64,000 nt of DNA from an uncultured Bacillota bacterium (GTDB lineage Bacteria > Bacillota > Clostridia > Lachnospirales > Lachnospiraceae). Below, piece after piece: positions 1-9,317 of the stretch (within the stretch, counting starts at the first letter, position 1; every line of letters begins with the position of its first letter). The stretch is from NCBI GenBank assembly GCA_905200905.1, contig CAJKMA010000004.1:14131-78130 (forward strand). The letters are read 5' to 3'. Below the pieces are notes generated by a model that ran no database searches, was not told the DNA's origin, and saw only the letters and a program-made list of their open reading frames with translations. The position numbers and the translations under genes were made by a program.

Positions 1-740
1 AAGAAACTGGCACATCTGCAAATGAAAATACACCGAAAGATGCCCCAAAAGACTTAATCATCGGAGGACTGGCCTGTGGCTTCCTCATGTTTGTCTTTAC
101 CAGTCTCCAGCAGGTGGGAATCATGTACACCACCGTTGCAAAGGCTGGTTTCATAACAGCATTATATATCATTATGGTTCCGATCCTTGGTATTTTCTTA
201 AAAAGAAAAGCAGGTTTAAAAATCTGGATCAGCGTTTCGATTTCTGTTGTGGGACTTTATTTATTATGCATGAAAGGAAGTTTTTCTATCAGCAAAGGAG
301 ACTTTCTCATTCTCTTATGTTCTCTTACCTTTGCCATGCATATCATGGTAGTTGATCATTTCACAGTAAAGGTCAGCGGAACAAAATTGTCCTGTATCCA
401 GTTCCTGTTTGCCGGATGCCTTTCCTGTGTGTTGATGTTCCTTTTTGAAGAACCTCACTGGTCTTCTATTTTTGCAGCCTGGCTGCCCATTGCTTATGCT
501 GGTATTCTTTCCTGCGGTGTTGCTTACACTTTCCAGATTATTGGACAGAGGGGAACGGATCCTACCATTACTTCCCTGATTCTCAGCCTGGAATCTGTTA
601 TTTCTGTATTGGCAGGCTGGGTGCTTTTAGGTCAGAAATTATCTTCCCGTGAAATGACAGGTTGTATCCTGATGTTCGTAGCAATCATTCTGGCACAGGT
701 AAATCCCGCTGCCTTAAAAAGAAAAAGACCGATCTGTTAA
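1..740 (+). CDS. DMT-family (EamA) transporter, 5' end cut off by the window
   Basis: The reading frame is open back to base 3, so the gene starts before the window. The first ATG inside is at 87, but the preceding codons (ending IIGGLACGFL) are already membrane-like protein. About eight hydrophobic helices follow, with the EamA-type repeat (PILGIFLKRK, later VISVLAGWVLLGQKLSSRE) that marks drug/metabolite transporters of the inner membrane. The substrate cannot be told from sequence. The C-terminus ends in a basic tail, and the gene is closed by a bidirectional terminator shared with the convergent cyclase gene. Family assignment is firm; function is generic. Confidence 0.85.
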   Translation, partial: ETGTSANENTPKDAPKDLIIGGLACGFLMFVFTSLQQVGIMYTTVAKAGFITALYIIMVPILGIFLKRKAGLKIWISVSISVVGLYLLCMKGSFSISKGDFLILLCSLTFAMHIMVVDHFTVKVSGTKLSCIQFLFAGCLSCVLMFLFEEPHWSSIFAAWLPIAYAGILSCGVAYTFQIIGQRGTDPTITSLILSLESVISVLAGWVLLGQKLSSREMTGCILMFVAIILAQVNPAALKRKRPIC

Positions 741-754
741 TGAATTGAACATTT

Positions 755-805
755 AAAAAGCAGAAAGCAAAATGCCATTTTTATGGTTTTTGCTCTCTGC
801 TTTTT
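755..805. terminator. bidirectional intrinsic terminator
   Basis: A-rich arm AAAAAGCAGAAAGCAAAA (755-772) pairs with TTTTGCTCTCTGCTTTTT (about 787-805). This gives a stem with a U-run on either strand, lying between two convergent genes. Confidence 0.8.
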
Positions 806-813
806 CTAGTTTC

Positions 814-1389
814 TTACTCCATATCTATTAATACCGGGCGTACCGGAGAACCGTCTACATCTTCCCATTTTAATGGCTGTGCCGCCAGAAAATACTTCCC
901 TGGTTTCACTTCTTTTAACACTAGCCCTTCCAGAATCACTACCTCTGCTCCCAGCAGAATCTGATGCACCAGCATCTGCCCGTCTCCCTCTCCTACTGTC
1001 TGGCTTTCTACTCCTACTAAATGGATTTTTTTATCCGCCATCACCTGTGCTGCCTGTGGGGTCAGCAGGATTTCCCCCTTCAATAGCAGCTTTTCTGTTC
1101 CGTCTTCAAGAAGGTTTTCCATGATTCTGCCTGTTACTTCCCCATTGATTTCTGCAACTTTACAGATACCCAGGCATTTCTCAAGAGGAATGGTGTCCAC
1201 TCCTCCTTTTCCTTCACAGAAATGCTTCGGTGCATCCAAATGAGTGCCATTATGACTTCCCATGGTGATTACTGTAAGATTACATCCATCACCCTGCTTA
1301 ATCTGAAAAAATGGTCTTCTCTGCGGTACCGGATCTCCTGGATAAACAGGCGTAGAAAACAGTTCTTTTCCAATGTCATAATATTTCAT
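814..1389 (-). CDS. cyclase / kynurenine-formamidase-like hydrolase
   Basis: 191 residues. The metal-binding signature of the cyclase (PF04199) family, HxGTHxDxPxHF, is visible as GSHNGTHLDAPKHF near residues 43-56. Members hydrolyse amides or lactones (arylformamidase, isatin hydrolase). The substrate is unknown here because no kynurenine pathway genes are nearby. The start is ATG at 1389 with AAGGA upstream. It lies 6 bp downstream of the HAD phosphatase stop, so the two are probably cotranscribed from the minus strand. Cytoplasmic; no signal peptide. Confidence 0.8.
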   Translation of the reverse strand: MKYYDIGKELFSTPVYPGDPVPQRRPFFQIKQGDGCNLTVITMGSHNGTHLDAPKHFCEGKGGVDTIPLEKCLGICKVAEINGEVTGRIMENLLEDGTEKLLLKGEILLTPQAAQVMADKKIHLVGVESQTVGEGDGQMLVHQILLGAEVVILEGLVLKEVKPGKYFLAAQPLKWEDVDGSPVRPVLIDME

Positions 1390-1395
1390 ATTGCA

Positions 1396-2061
1396 TCATT
1401 TTCCTTCTAAAATTTCTTCAATCTCTTCCACAGTTTCAGCAATTTTCCATGCACCTGCCTGTGTCAGTTCCTCCTGGTTTCCGTATCCATAGGTAACACC
1501 AATACAGGAGATTCCTACCTGATTTGCTCCTTCCACATCATGGCTCCGATCTCCAACCATCACTGCTTTTTCCTTTTGATCTTTGTAGACGAGTTCTTCC
1601 AGAACCAGTTCAATCACCTGTGCTTTTGTCATTTTGGGCCTGTTAATATCACTGCCCCAAATAACATCAAAATATTGTTCCAGATGAAAATGTTCCAAAA
1701 CAATATGTACCATATGATCTGGTTTTGAGGAAGCCACACAGAGAAGATATCCCTTTTCTTTCAATCTTTTCAGCAGTTCTTCCACTCCTGGATAGGGATG
1801 GTTTTCAAAAATACCGGTAACCGTATAGCGTTCTCTATAGTACTTCACTGCCAGTTCTGCCTCATCTTCTGTGATATCACAAAAAGTCATGAACTGTTTC
1901 AGAAGAGGCGGCCCGATAAATACTTCCAGAGCCTTCAAATCTTTTCCCATCTCCTCTTTTCCCATCTTATTCAGGGCGTACTGGACAGACTTTGTAATAC
2001 CTTCCCCAGAAGCGGTAAGAGTTCCGTCTAGATCAAATAACACAACCTCATACTTTCTCAT
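1396..2061 (-). CDS. HAD-family phosphatase (phosphoglycolate-phosphatase-like)
   Basis: 221 residues with the HAD motifs in order: DLDGTLTASG (motif I, residues about 10-19), VASSKPDH (motif II, Ser/Thr region), a lysine in RPKMTK, and MVGDRSHDVEGA (motif IV). The helical cap after motif I resembles Gph/PgmB-type subclass I enzymes, which act on small phosphate esters. The start ATG at 2061 follows AAGGAGAAAG. First gene of a two-gene minus-strand unit with the cyclase. The substrate is not predictable. Confidence 0.85.
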   Translation of the reverse strand: MRKYEVVLFDLDGTLTASGEGITKSVQYALNKMGKEEMGKDLKALEVFIGPPLLKQFMTFCDITEDEAELAVKYYRERYTVTGIFENHPYPGVEELLKRLKEKGYLLCVASSKPDHMVHIVLEHFHLEQYFDVIWGSDINRPKMTKAQVIELVLEELVYKDQKEKAVMVGDRSHDVEGANQVGISCIGVTYGYGNQEELTQAGAWKIAETVEEIEEILEGK

Positions 2062-2192
2062 TTTTTCTTTCTCCTTTTCTTTTTCAAAGTCAAAATTATA
2101 TAGTTTTTTATCAATTTATCAGAAGATTTTTCTTCTTTTTTCTACTATAATTGCATATAGCAAATTATCATGTATGTTAGGAGGTTTATGAA

Positions 2193-3554
2193 ATGCAAAC
2201 TTCATATTCAGCCGAAAATGCCTCTTTTTCAAGAAATCTTCTGCGTCTGGCTGTTCCAATTGTTTTGCAAAATCTGGTGACTACTGCTGTAAGTTCTGCA
2301 GATGTCATTATGCTTGGCTTTGTCAGCCAAGATGCTCTGGCAGCCGGCTCTCTGGCGAGCCAGATTATGTTTATCCTGAATCTTGTTTATTCTGGAATTT
2401 CTTCTGGTGTCATTATGCTTGCAGCCCAATATTGGGGAAAGCAGGACACCCTTACCATTGAACGGATCATGGGAATCGGAATGCGGATTTCCATTTTGAT
2501 TTCTACCGTATTTTTTATACTGGCATTCTTTTTTCCGGCTCTTTTGATGCGGATTTTTACCAATGATATGCAGCTTGTTTCTACTGGCATTCCTTATCTT
2601 AAGATTGTAAGTTTTTCTTATTTGTTTATGAGTATCTCCCAGGTTTATCTGTGCACCATGCGTACCATTGAACGGGTTATTTTTGCTACCGCAGCAAACG
2701 CTTCTGCTTTGCTTTTAAATATTTTGCTGAATGCGGTGTTTATTTTTGGCCTGCTGGGTGCTCCCAAAATGGGAATTGCCGGTGTTGCTCTTGCAACCAC
2801 CATTGCCAGAGGCATTGAGTTTGTAATCTGTATGCTGGATGCTTTGAAATTTAAAACCATCCGCTTCCGCCCTTCAACCATATTTGAAAGACATAAACTT
2901 TTGTTCGCAGATTTTATGAAATACTCTCTTCCCGCATTCGGAAACGAAGTATCCTGGGGACTGGCATTTTCTATGTATTCTGTGATCATGGGGCATCTTG
3001 GCAGTGATATTGTTGCTGCCAATGCTGTTGTGGTGGTCGCCAGAAATTTAGGTACTGTGTCATGCTTTGGTATTGCCAATGCCGGTGCTATTCTGCTTGG
3101 TAAATCCATCGGTGCAGGCCGCATGGAAACTGTAAAAGCTGATGCTTCCAAATTCTGTAAAATCACCTTTATCAGTGGCATGATAGGAGGAATCTTTATC
3201 TTTCTTCTCCGCCCTCTCTTTATGAACATGGCAGACTTAACTGCTACAGCACAGGGATATCTCAATATCATGCTGTTTATTAACATGTATTATGTGCTTG
3301 GACAGGCTATGAATACTGCCGTGATCTGTGGTGTATTCCGGTCTGGTGGAGACTCTAAATGGGGATTCATCTGCGACACCATCGATATGTGGGGTTATGC
3401 AGTCCCTATGGGATTTTTCACAGCTTTTGTGCTGAAGCTGCCTCCTATGTGGGTATATTTTATTATCTGCACGGATGAATTTGTAAAAATACCATTCGTA
3501 TATAAACACTATAAAAGCTATAAATGGCTAAAAAACATCACCAGGGAATTCTAA
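2193..3554 (+). CDS. MATE-family efflux transporter
   Basis: 453 residues, about 12 transmembrane helices in two similar halves. The start of each half has the MatE pattern (LRLAVPIVLQNLVTTAVSSADVIML; second half begins near YSLPAFGNEVSWG). These are Na+ or H+ driven exporters of cationic drugs and metabolites. The start ATG at 2193 is preceded by TTAGGAGG. It is the first of three MATE proteins in the window and not closely similar by eye to the other two. A terminator overlaps its stop codon. Substrate unknown. Confidence 0.88.
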   Translation: MQTSYSAENASFSRNLLRLAVPIVLQNLVTTAVSSADVIMLGFVSQDALAAGSLASQIMFILNLVYSGISSGVIMLAAQYWGKQDTLTIERIMGIGMRISILISTVFFILAFFFPALLMRIFTNDMQLVSTGIPYLKIVSFSYLFMSISQVYLCTMRTIERVIFATAANASALLLNILLNAVFIFGLLGAPKMGIAGVALATTIARGIEFVICMLDALKFKTIRFRPSTIFERHKLLFADFMKYSLPAFGNEVSWGLAFSMYSVIMGHLGSDIVAANAVVVVARNLGTVSCFGIANAGAILLGKSIGAGRMETVKADASKFCKITFISGMIGGIFIFLLRPLFMNMADLTATAQGYLNIMLFINMYYVLGQAMNTAVICGVFRSGGDSKWGFICDTIDMWGYAVPMGFFTAFVLKLPPMWVYFIICTDEFVKIPFVYKHYKSYKWLKNITREF

Positions 3555-3571
3555 TAACCCTGGTGTTTTTT
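3539..3571 (+). terminator. intrinsic terminator of the MATE gene
   Basis: Perfect 8-bp stem CACCAGGG / CCCTGGTG followed by TTTTTT. The 5' arm and loop contain the stop codon at 3552-3554. Confidence 0.88.
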
Positions 3572-3638
3572 CTGTTCTCATTATAACAGTTTTCTCTTCT
3601 TATCACAACTAAAATCACAGCACAAACAGATGCAAAAT

Positions 3639-3666
3639 TTGTCTATCTGTGTTATGATGATATAAA
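3639..3666 (+). promoter_or_regulatory. possible sigma-A promoter of the HAD gene
   Basis: TTGTCT (3639-3644), 16-bp spacer, TATAAA (3661-3666). It sits 28 bp before the start codon, which is tight but possible. Confidence 0.35.
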
Positions 3667-3694
3667 AGACCACTGAATAAAAGGAGTTTTCTCT

Positions 3695-4357
3695 ATGATA
3701 AAAGCAATGATTTTTGATATGGACGGAGTTTTATTTGACACAGAGCGGGTTCTAAAAGATTGCTGGATAAAAACAGCAAAAGAAATGAATTTTTTCATTG
3801 GTGAAGAAGAATTACAGCAGATGAGAGGTGCTTCCATAGCTTTCTGCAATACCCTGTTCCAGAAATGGTACGAGGGAAAAGTAGATTATAAAAAAGCAAG
3901 AGCACGCCGCAGCCAGTATCTGGCAGAATATATTGATCTGCATTCTATTCCTGAGAAAAAAGGGCTGAAAGAACTGCTGAATTATCTGAAACAGCAGAAC
4001 ATCCCATTTGCAATCGCTACTTCAACAGAGCGGAAACGTGCATCTGAATACTGGGAAATGGCAACGATTACGGATCTGATCTCTGCATCTGTCTGCGGTG
4101 ATGAGGTGACAAACAGCAAACCAGACCCTGAGATTTTTCTCACTGCTGCCAAAAAACTTCATGTTCCCATCCAGGACTGTATGGTAGTAGAAGACAGCAT
4201 CAATGGCTTAAAAGCAGCCAGAGCCTCTGGAGCTTTTTCCTGCATGGTGCCGGATCTCACCCCTTATTCAGAAGATCTAAAACCCATCTGTGATTTCGTC
4301 TGTGAGGACCTGACATCCTGCATCTCACTTTTGGAATCTCTGAATCACACAGCATAG
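3695..4357 (+). CDS. HAD-family hydrolase, beta-phosphoglucomutase-like
   Basis: 220 residues. Motif I is FDMDGVLFDTE near residues 8-18, with the double-Asp DMDG form typical of PgmB and related phosphatases. Motif II TSTERKRA, motif III lysine in NSKPDPEIF and motif IV VVEDSINGLKAA are all present, so the catalytic set is complete. The start ATG at 3695 follows AAAGGAG. It stands alone between a plus-strand MATE gene and a convergent minus-strand Cys-rich gene. Either sugar-phosphate mutase or phosphatase activity is possible; neighbours do not decide. Confidence 0.85.
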   Translation: MIKAMIFDMDGVLFDTERVLKDCWIKTAKEMNFFIGEEELQQMRGASIAFCNTLFQKWYEGKVDYKKARARRSQYLAEYIDLHSIPEKKGLKELLNYLKQQNIPFAIATSTERKRASEYWEMATITDLISASVCGDEVTNSKPDPEIFLTAAKKLHVPIQDCMVVEDSINGLKAARASGAFSCMVPDLTPYSEDLKPICDFVCEDLTSCISLLESLNHTA

Positions 4358-4393
4358 CACCGGCATCACACACAGAAACGAAGTCATGGATGC

Positions 4394-4708
4394 TTACTTA
4401 TTTTCCTTTGCCAGCTCCATGATTTCGTTGTATTTCCCCATAATGTATCCATAATTTTTTCTCTTATGAGGTAACATACAATTGCTGCAGTCTTTCACAC
4501 CATTCTCTGTATATTTAAAATTTCCTCCGCATTTACTTCCCAGAGCATACAAAGGACAGTAGCAAAACAGGCAGTTGAAATTTTCTGGATCTTTTGTCTC
4601 ATGACAGGGAAAAAATTCACACTCCTTATGACAAAAAAAGGAATACTGTTTTCCCTCCCAATATGGTTTTTCTGTCTGTTTTTCAACTTGTTTTTTTTCT
4701 GTATCCAT
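4394..4708 (-). CDS. cysteine-rich small domain protein (PF04071-like)
   Basis: 104 residues with nine cysteines in CHKECEFFPCHE, NCLFCYCPLY, KCGGNF and DCSNCMLPH. This is the pattern of the Cys-rich small domain that probably binds metal and is often found near cobalamin genes. No cobalamin synthesis genes are in this window, although nrdJ uses the cofactor. The start ATG at 4708 follows AGGAGAAAGAGG. It lies downstream of the FliB-like gene on the same strand. Biochemical role unknown. Confidence 0.75.
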   Translation of the reverse strand: MDTEKKQVEKQTEKPYWEGKQYSFFCHKECEFFPCHETKDPENFNCLFCYCPLYALGSKCGGNFKYTENGVKDCSNCMLPHKRKNYGYIMGKYNEIMELAKENK

Positions 4709-4744
4709 CCTCTTTCTCCTTTCCTGATTTAGTGTTTACATGGT

Positions 4745-5916
4745 TTATCTTTCTAACTGATACCAAATGATTCCTTCCATTTTTTCAGGATAATATACGG
4801 TTCTGGTATCAAAAAATTCCTCCAGCAAATTTAAATTTTCATCCGAATGTTCAATCTCTCTAGCATAAGTATATGCAACCTGTACCATATCCTGAAACTC
4901 TAGTTTCTTTCCCTTAGAAAGCCACCGTTCCATCCACAATTCTTCTATCCAAAGGACACTGAACACCGCCAGGACTGCCTTTGTATAAATCATATCATCA
5001 TATACTGCACCGCAAAAATATGTATAGACAAAAAATACCAAAAGCTGTTCTTCATAAATTTCCCACTGCTTTTTCTGACTGGATGTTTCCTGCACAGATT
5101 CCAGAAATTCTTCTCGGAGAGCCTCATAATCTTCCACTCCCCGGGCATAAAGATTTTTTCCAATCTATGAAGTAATTCTGTCCATTCTTCCCGGAGGACT
5201 TCCAATTTTTGTAAATCCTTTAGCAGAAGTATTTTGTTTTGAAACACCTTCTCGCCCTGCTTCTGTACACTTGTCTTCCTGCTTTCAGACACCGCCTTTT
5301 CAACCTCTGCCCTCAAATCCATTTCCAGCAAAATCCCCTGGTCTAAAGCTTTCTGTGAGAGAAACGATACATGCAGAAGCACAAGCATACGTGCAGAAAC
5401 AGGCAGGCTTCTGTCTTGTATCACTTCCAGCAATACTTCTCTTGCTTCTTCCAGCCAGTCAAAGAGAATGATATCAAAGTCTTCATATTCTTCTTCTTGT
5501 TCTTCCACATCGTCCTCTTCTTCCAGAAAACGAACCTGCTCCTTACATCCCAAAATCATTTCCGCTGCTACCGGACAGGAAAGCGAAAGAGAAAACTCCC
5601 TTAAATCTTCATATTCTTCCACATGTCTTGGATACATACGGCAGGTATCGCACAGTCTGTCTGCCCCCAGTTCTCTGTAAAGATCACATAAATTTTCTTG
5701 ATTCAGGAATGCACAGCGTCTTTGATTCTGCCTGAAAATCCCTTCTTCCCAGTCAATGGATTTCTGAAGGCGTTCTCCAAAGGTTCCTGATATTTTGCCA
5801 TAATTTTCAAGAGATATGTCATCAATTACAATCTGCCAGCCTGCACAGCAAGTATCAGGACAGCGGTCTGCGATGCAGGTAAAATTGTCATAATATTGTG
5901 GTTTTTTATAATGCAT
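4745..5916 (-). pseudogene. flagellin lysine-N-methylase (FliB)-like, frameshifted
   Basis: The N-terminal part (4990-5916) carries the YkgJ/FliB cysteine clusters CIADRCPDTCC (about residues 14-24) and CDLYRELGADRLCDTCRMYPRH. The C-terminal part (4745-5137) is in another frame. Both match one protein of about 390 residues if a single A is added to a run of six (T-run 5154-5159 on the plus strand). The joined text then reads LHRLEKNLYARGVEDYEALR across the break. FliB methylates flagellin lysines, but no flagellar genes are in this window. It could be a true mutation, a slippage-prone contingency tract, or a sequencing error. Confidence 0.72.
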
Positions 5917-5935
5917 TTCCCATATTCCTTTTCTA

Positions 5936-7285
5936 TTATTTCTTTTCGTGCATCTTTCTGATACGCCAGTAATATGCTGCCACCAGAAGAATTGCAGCTC
6001 CTAGCCATGCGCCTGTTTCCGCATAATAAATTCCGTCTTTTCCAATAATCATAGGCAGGGTCAGAGCAATGGTAATCCTCATCACCAGTTCTGCGATTCC
6101 GGAAAACATAGGAATCACCGTATCCCCCATTCCCTGAAGAGCTGATCTGTATATGTGCAGCAAATATAAGATAACCAGGGTTGCTGCCATCACAGCCAGA
6201 TAATGATAGGCAATCTCTAATACTGCTTCTGCATGAGCAGCCTCTTTTGAAATAAAAATCTGAAGAATTCCCTTTCCGAACACCAGAAGAATCCCTCCTA
6301 TGATTACCGCAATGACTACAGAAATAACCGCAGATGCCCGGACTCCTTCTTTGATTCTGCCATACTCCTCCGCACCTAGATTCTGTCCAACAAAAGAAGA
6401 TGTGGCATAGCCAAAGGACACTGCAGCCAGCTCAAACAATCCGTACAGCTTGTTTGTAGCTGTGAAACCTGCCACATAAAGGAATCCAAAACCATTGATC
6501 ACATACTGAATGACAATTCCGCCAAAACCAATGATCACGTTCTGAAAAGCAACCGGAAGTCCCAGTGCCAGCAGTCTCTTTACTAGCTCCCAGTCCCATT
6601 TCCAGTCTTCTTTTTCTATTTTCCATACCCCATATTTTCCAAGCTGTGCTGTACAGATAGCACCGGAACAGACCTGAGCTGTGACCGTAGCAATGGCCGC
6701 TCCTTCCACACCCCAGTGAAAGCCCATGACAAACAAAAGATCCAGTATAATGTTTGTAACCGAGGCAATCACCATGGCACGTAAAGGCGTCTGGCTGTCT
6801 CCCATAGCCCTGAGAATGCCGGAAGAAATATTATAAAAGGCTGTCGCTGCAAGTCCAATCAATAAAATAAAAAGATAATGATAAGAATCCTCCCAAATAT
6901 TATCCGGTACTCTCAAAAGGCTCAGCAGCCTGCCAAGATTTCCTAAAAACAAAGCCATCAAAATCAGTGTGATTCCCACTCCTGACCATACTGACATGGC
7001 AATAGTTTTTTTCATCCCTTTTTCGTCTTTTGCCCCAAAATACTGTGCAATAAGCACAGAAAAGCCCTGTGCAATGCCGGTAATTCCACCCATCGCTGTA
7101 AAGCTGATCCAGTCCGAAGTCCCCAGTGCTGCCAGTGCTTCTACTCCTACACCTCTTCCCACAATGACGCTGTCCATCACTGTGTACATTTGTTGAAATA
7201 CATTTCCAAGCATCAGGGGAATGGCAAAGGAAACGATGATTCCTGCCGGTTTCCCCTGGGTCATATCTCTCGTCTTCTGTTTCAT
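5936..7285 (-). CDS. MATE-family efflux transporter
   Basis: 449 residues from ATG at 7285, chosen over a TTG four codons upstream because GAGGG lies 5 bp before it. The N-terminal cytoplasmic stretch TRDMTQGKPAGIIVSFAIPL leads into a first helix with the MatE motif LMLGNVFQQMYTVMDSVIVGR. About 12 helices follow. It belongs to the DinF/NorM-like cation or drug exporters of the cytoplasmic membrane. It lies upstream of the FliB-like gene (20-bp gap) and may share its transcript. A promoter is visible just upstream. Confidence 0.88.
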   Translation of the reverse strand: MKQKTRDMTQGKPAGIIVSFAIPLMLGNVFQQMYTVMDSVIVGRGVGVEALAALGTSDWISFTAMGGITGIAQGFSVLIAQYFGAKDEKGMKKTIAMSVWSGVGITLILMALFLGNLGRLLSLLRVPDNIWEDSYHYLFILLIGLAATAFYNISSGILRAMGDSQTPLRAMVIASVTNIILDLLFVMGFHWGVEGAAIATVTAQVCSGAICTAQLGKYGVWKIEKEDWKWDWELVKRLLALGLPVAFQNVIIGFGGIVIQYVINGFGFLYVAGFTATNKLYGLFELAAVSFGYATSSFVGQNLGAEEYGRIKEGVRASAVISVVIAVIIGGILLVFGKGILQIFISKEAAHAEAVLEIAYHYLAVMAATLVILYLLHIYRSALQGMGDTVIPMFSGIAELVMRITIALTLPMIIGKDGIYYAETGAWLGAAILLVAAYYWRIRKMHEKK

Positions 7286-7323
7286 AAGTACCCTCAAATT
7301 ATTATAAACTATTCATACTTACA

Positions 7324-7352
7324 ATTCTATCACGAAGAAATCTGACAAACAA
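7324..7352 (-). promoter_or_regulatory. probable promoter of the 7285 MATE gene
   Basis: Minus strand: TTGTTT (7347-7352), 17-bp spacer, TAGAAT (7324-7329), about 40 bp before the start codon. It lies directly behind the thiC stop. Confidence 0.5.
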
Positions 7353-7359
7353 GATGATT

Positions 7360-8664
7360 TTATAAAATATCAATGTACTCTCCGCTCAAAGCCTTATTCA
7401 TACTTCTCACTGCACAGAATTTTCCGCACATGGAACAACTGTCTTCCTGTTCCGGAGCTCTGCTGTCACGGATGCTTTTTGCTGTTTCCGGGTCTATGGA
7501 ACACTCCCACTGTTTTTCCCAGTCAAAGGTACGTCTTGCGTCTGCCATAGCATCGTCCAGATCTCTTGCATGAGGTACCTTTTTTGCAATATCAGCGGCA
7601 TGGGCTGCTATGCGGGATGCAATAATTCCCTGTTTTACGTCTTCTACATTTGGCAGTGCCAGATGTTCCGCAGGTGTCACATAACACAAAAATGCTGCTC
7701 CTGCTGCCGCTGCCATAGCCCCTCCAATAGCTGCCGTAATATGGTCATAGCCTGGTGCAATATCCGTGACAATAGGCCCTAATACATAGAATGGTGCCCC
7801 CATACAGATACTCTGCTGAATCTTCATGTTTGCCTCAATCTGATCCATAGGCATATGTCCAGGCCCTTCCACCATAACCTGCACATCTTTTTCCCACGCA
7901 CGCTTTGTCAGTTCTCCTAAACGCACCAATTCTTCAATCTGGCATACATCACTTCCGTCTGCAAGACAGCCTGGGCGGCATGCATCTCCAAGAGAAATCG
8001 TCACATCATATTCCCGGCATATGTCAAGAATCTCATCATAATATTCATAAAACGGATTTTCTTCACCAGTCATGCTCATCCATGCAAAAACAAGAGATCC
8101 TCCTCTTGATACAATGTTCATTTTTCTTTTATGTTTCTTAATTTGTTCAATTGTTTTCCGTGTAATTCCACAGTGTAATGTAACAAAATCAACACCGTCT
8201 TCTGCATGAAGCCTTACCACATCAATAAAGTCTTTTGCTGTAAGGGTTGCCAAATCTCTCTGATAATGAATCACACTGTCATAAACCGGAACAGTTCCGA
8301 TCATAGCAGGACATTCTGTAGTCAGTTTTCTCCGGAACGGCTGTGTATCACCATGAGAAGACAAATCCATAATGGCCTCTGCACCCATGTTCACTGCCTC
8401 CATAACCTTTTGCATTTCAATATTATAGTCTTTACAATCACGGGAGACCCCAAGATTTACATTGATTTTTGTACGAAGCATGGAACCCACACCGTTTGGT
8501 TCAATGCAGGTATGCAATTTGTTGGCACAGATCGCTACCTGCCCTTTTGCCACAAGCTCACGGATTTCTTCTTCTGTACGATATTCTTTTTTTGCAACTG
8601 CTTTCATTTCTGGTGTAATGATACCTCTTTTTGCGGCATCCATCTGTGTCGTATAATTTCTCAT
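7360..8664 (-). CDS. thiC: phosphomethylpyrimidine synthase ThiC
   Basis: Radical-SAM enzyme that turns aminoimidazole ribotide into HMP-phosphate for thiamine. 434 residues from ATG at 8664 (AAGGGA upstream; an upstream in-frame start would overlap thiE). This is the short form lacking the N-terminal domain of the E. coli enzyme. Seen: CGITRKTIEQIKKH, MVEGPGHMPMDQI, and the C-terminal cluster site CSMCGKFC. That is CX2CX3C, one residue shorter than the CX2CX4C usually quoted. Last gene of the thiW-thiM-thiE-thiC operon, 14 bp after thiE. Controlled by the TPP riboswitch upstream of thiW. Confidence 0.96.
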   Translation of the reverse strand: MRNYTTQMDAAKRGIITPEMKAVAKKEYRTEEEIRELVAKGQVAICANKLHTCIEPNGVGSMLRTKINVNLGVSRDCKDYNIEMQKVMEAVNMGAEAIMDLSSHGDTQPFRRKLTTECPAMIGTVPVYDSVIHYQRDLATLTAKDFIDVVRLHAEDGVDFVTLHCGITRKTIEQIKKHKRKMNIVSRGGSLVFAWMSMTGEENPFYEYYDEILDICREYDVTISLGDACRPGCLADGSDVCQIEELVRLGELTKRAWEKDVQVMVEGPGHMPMDQIEANMKIQQSICMGAPFYVLGPIVTDIAPGYDHITAAIGGAMAAAAGAAFLCYVTPAEHLALPNVEDVKQGIIASRIAAHAADIAKKVPHARDLDDAMADARRTFDWEKQWECSIDPETAKSIRDSRAPEQEDSCSMCGKFCAVRSMNKALSGEYIDIL

Positions 8665-8678
8665 AAATTTATTCCCTT

Positions 8679-9317
8679 TCATCCGATTCCTAACTGTTTT
8701 TTTACTGCTTCTCGTAATTCTGCTGCTGCCTGTTTTGGATTTTCTGCTTTCATAATTGCAGATACTACACAAATTCCCGCTATGGGAATTCCTTTTAAGA
8801 CATGGATATTTTCCTTGTTTAACCCTCCTATGGCATTGGCCGGAATAGGAACCGCTTTACAGATTTCCCTTAATGTATCCGTAGAAGTAAGCACAGTCTT
8901 TACCTTTGTTGTAGTTGGATAAATGGCACCTACTCCTAAATAATCTGCACCTTGTTCATAGGCTTCTATGGCCTGTGGTACAGTCTTTGCCGTTGCACCG
9001 ATAATCTTATCTGGTCCAAGAAGCTTTCTTGCGATTTTTACTGGCATGTCACTTTGTCCTACATGAACACCTTCTGCATTGACCGCCATTGCCACATCAA
9101 TTCTGTCATCAATGATCAGAGGAACCTCATACTTTTTTGTCAGCTGGTGTACTTTTTCTGCCAGTTCTATGTATTCTCTTGTACTCCTGTTTTTTTCCCG
9201 AAGCTGTACAAGCGTGACCTTACCCTGCAGTGCCAATTCTACTCTTTTCAGAAATTCTTCTTCTGAAAATCCTGTACTGTCTGTGATAAAATAAAGGTTT
9301 AAATCAAGGGTTTTCAA
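8679..9317 (-). CDS. thiE: thiamine-phosphate synthase ThiE
   Basis: 212 residues, TIM-barrel. It couples HMP-pyrophosphate with thiazole phosphate to give thiamine phosphate. Seen: LVQLREKN (pyrophosphate-binding), DDRIDVAMAVNAEGVHVGQSDMP, IIGATAKTV, YLGVGAIYPTTTK and NAIGGLNKEN. Length matches the family. The start ATG at 9317 lies inside the end of thiM (14-bp overlap), so translation is probably coupled. No thiD is in this window, so HMP-P kinase must come from elsewhere. Confidence 0.96.
   Translation of the reverse strand: MKTLDLNLYFITDSTGFSEEEFLKRVELALQGKVTLVQLREKNRSTREYIELAEKVHQLTKKYEVPLIIDDRIDVAMAVNAEGVHVGQSDMPVKIARKLLGPDKIIGATAKTVPQAIEAYEQGADYLGVGAIYPTTTKVKTVLTSTDTLREICKAVPIPANAIGGLNKENIHVLKGIPIAGICVVSAIMKAENPKQAAAELREAVKKQLGIG

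Noticed and set aside
2645..3286. 213-codon antisense frame in the first MATE gene
   Set aside because: No ribosome site and no domain; opposite a clear transporter.
8206..8922. 238-codon plus-strand frame opposite thiC/thiE
   Set aside because: Cys/His/Phe-rich shadow text with no start signal.
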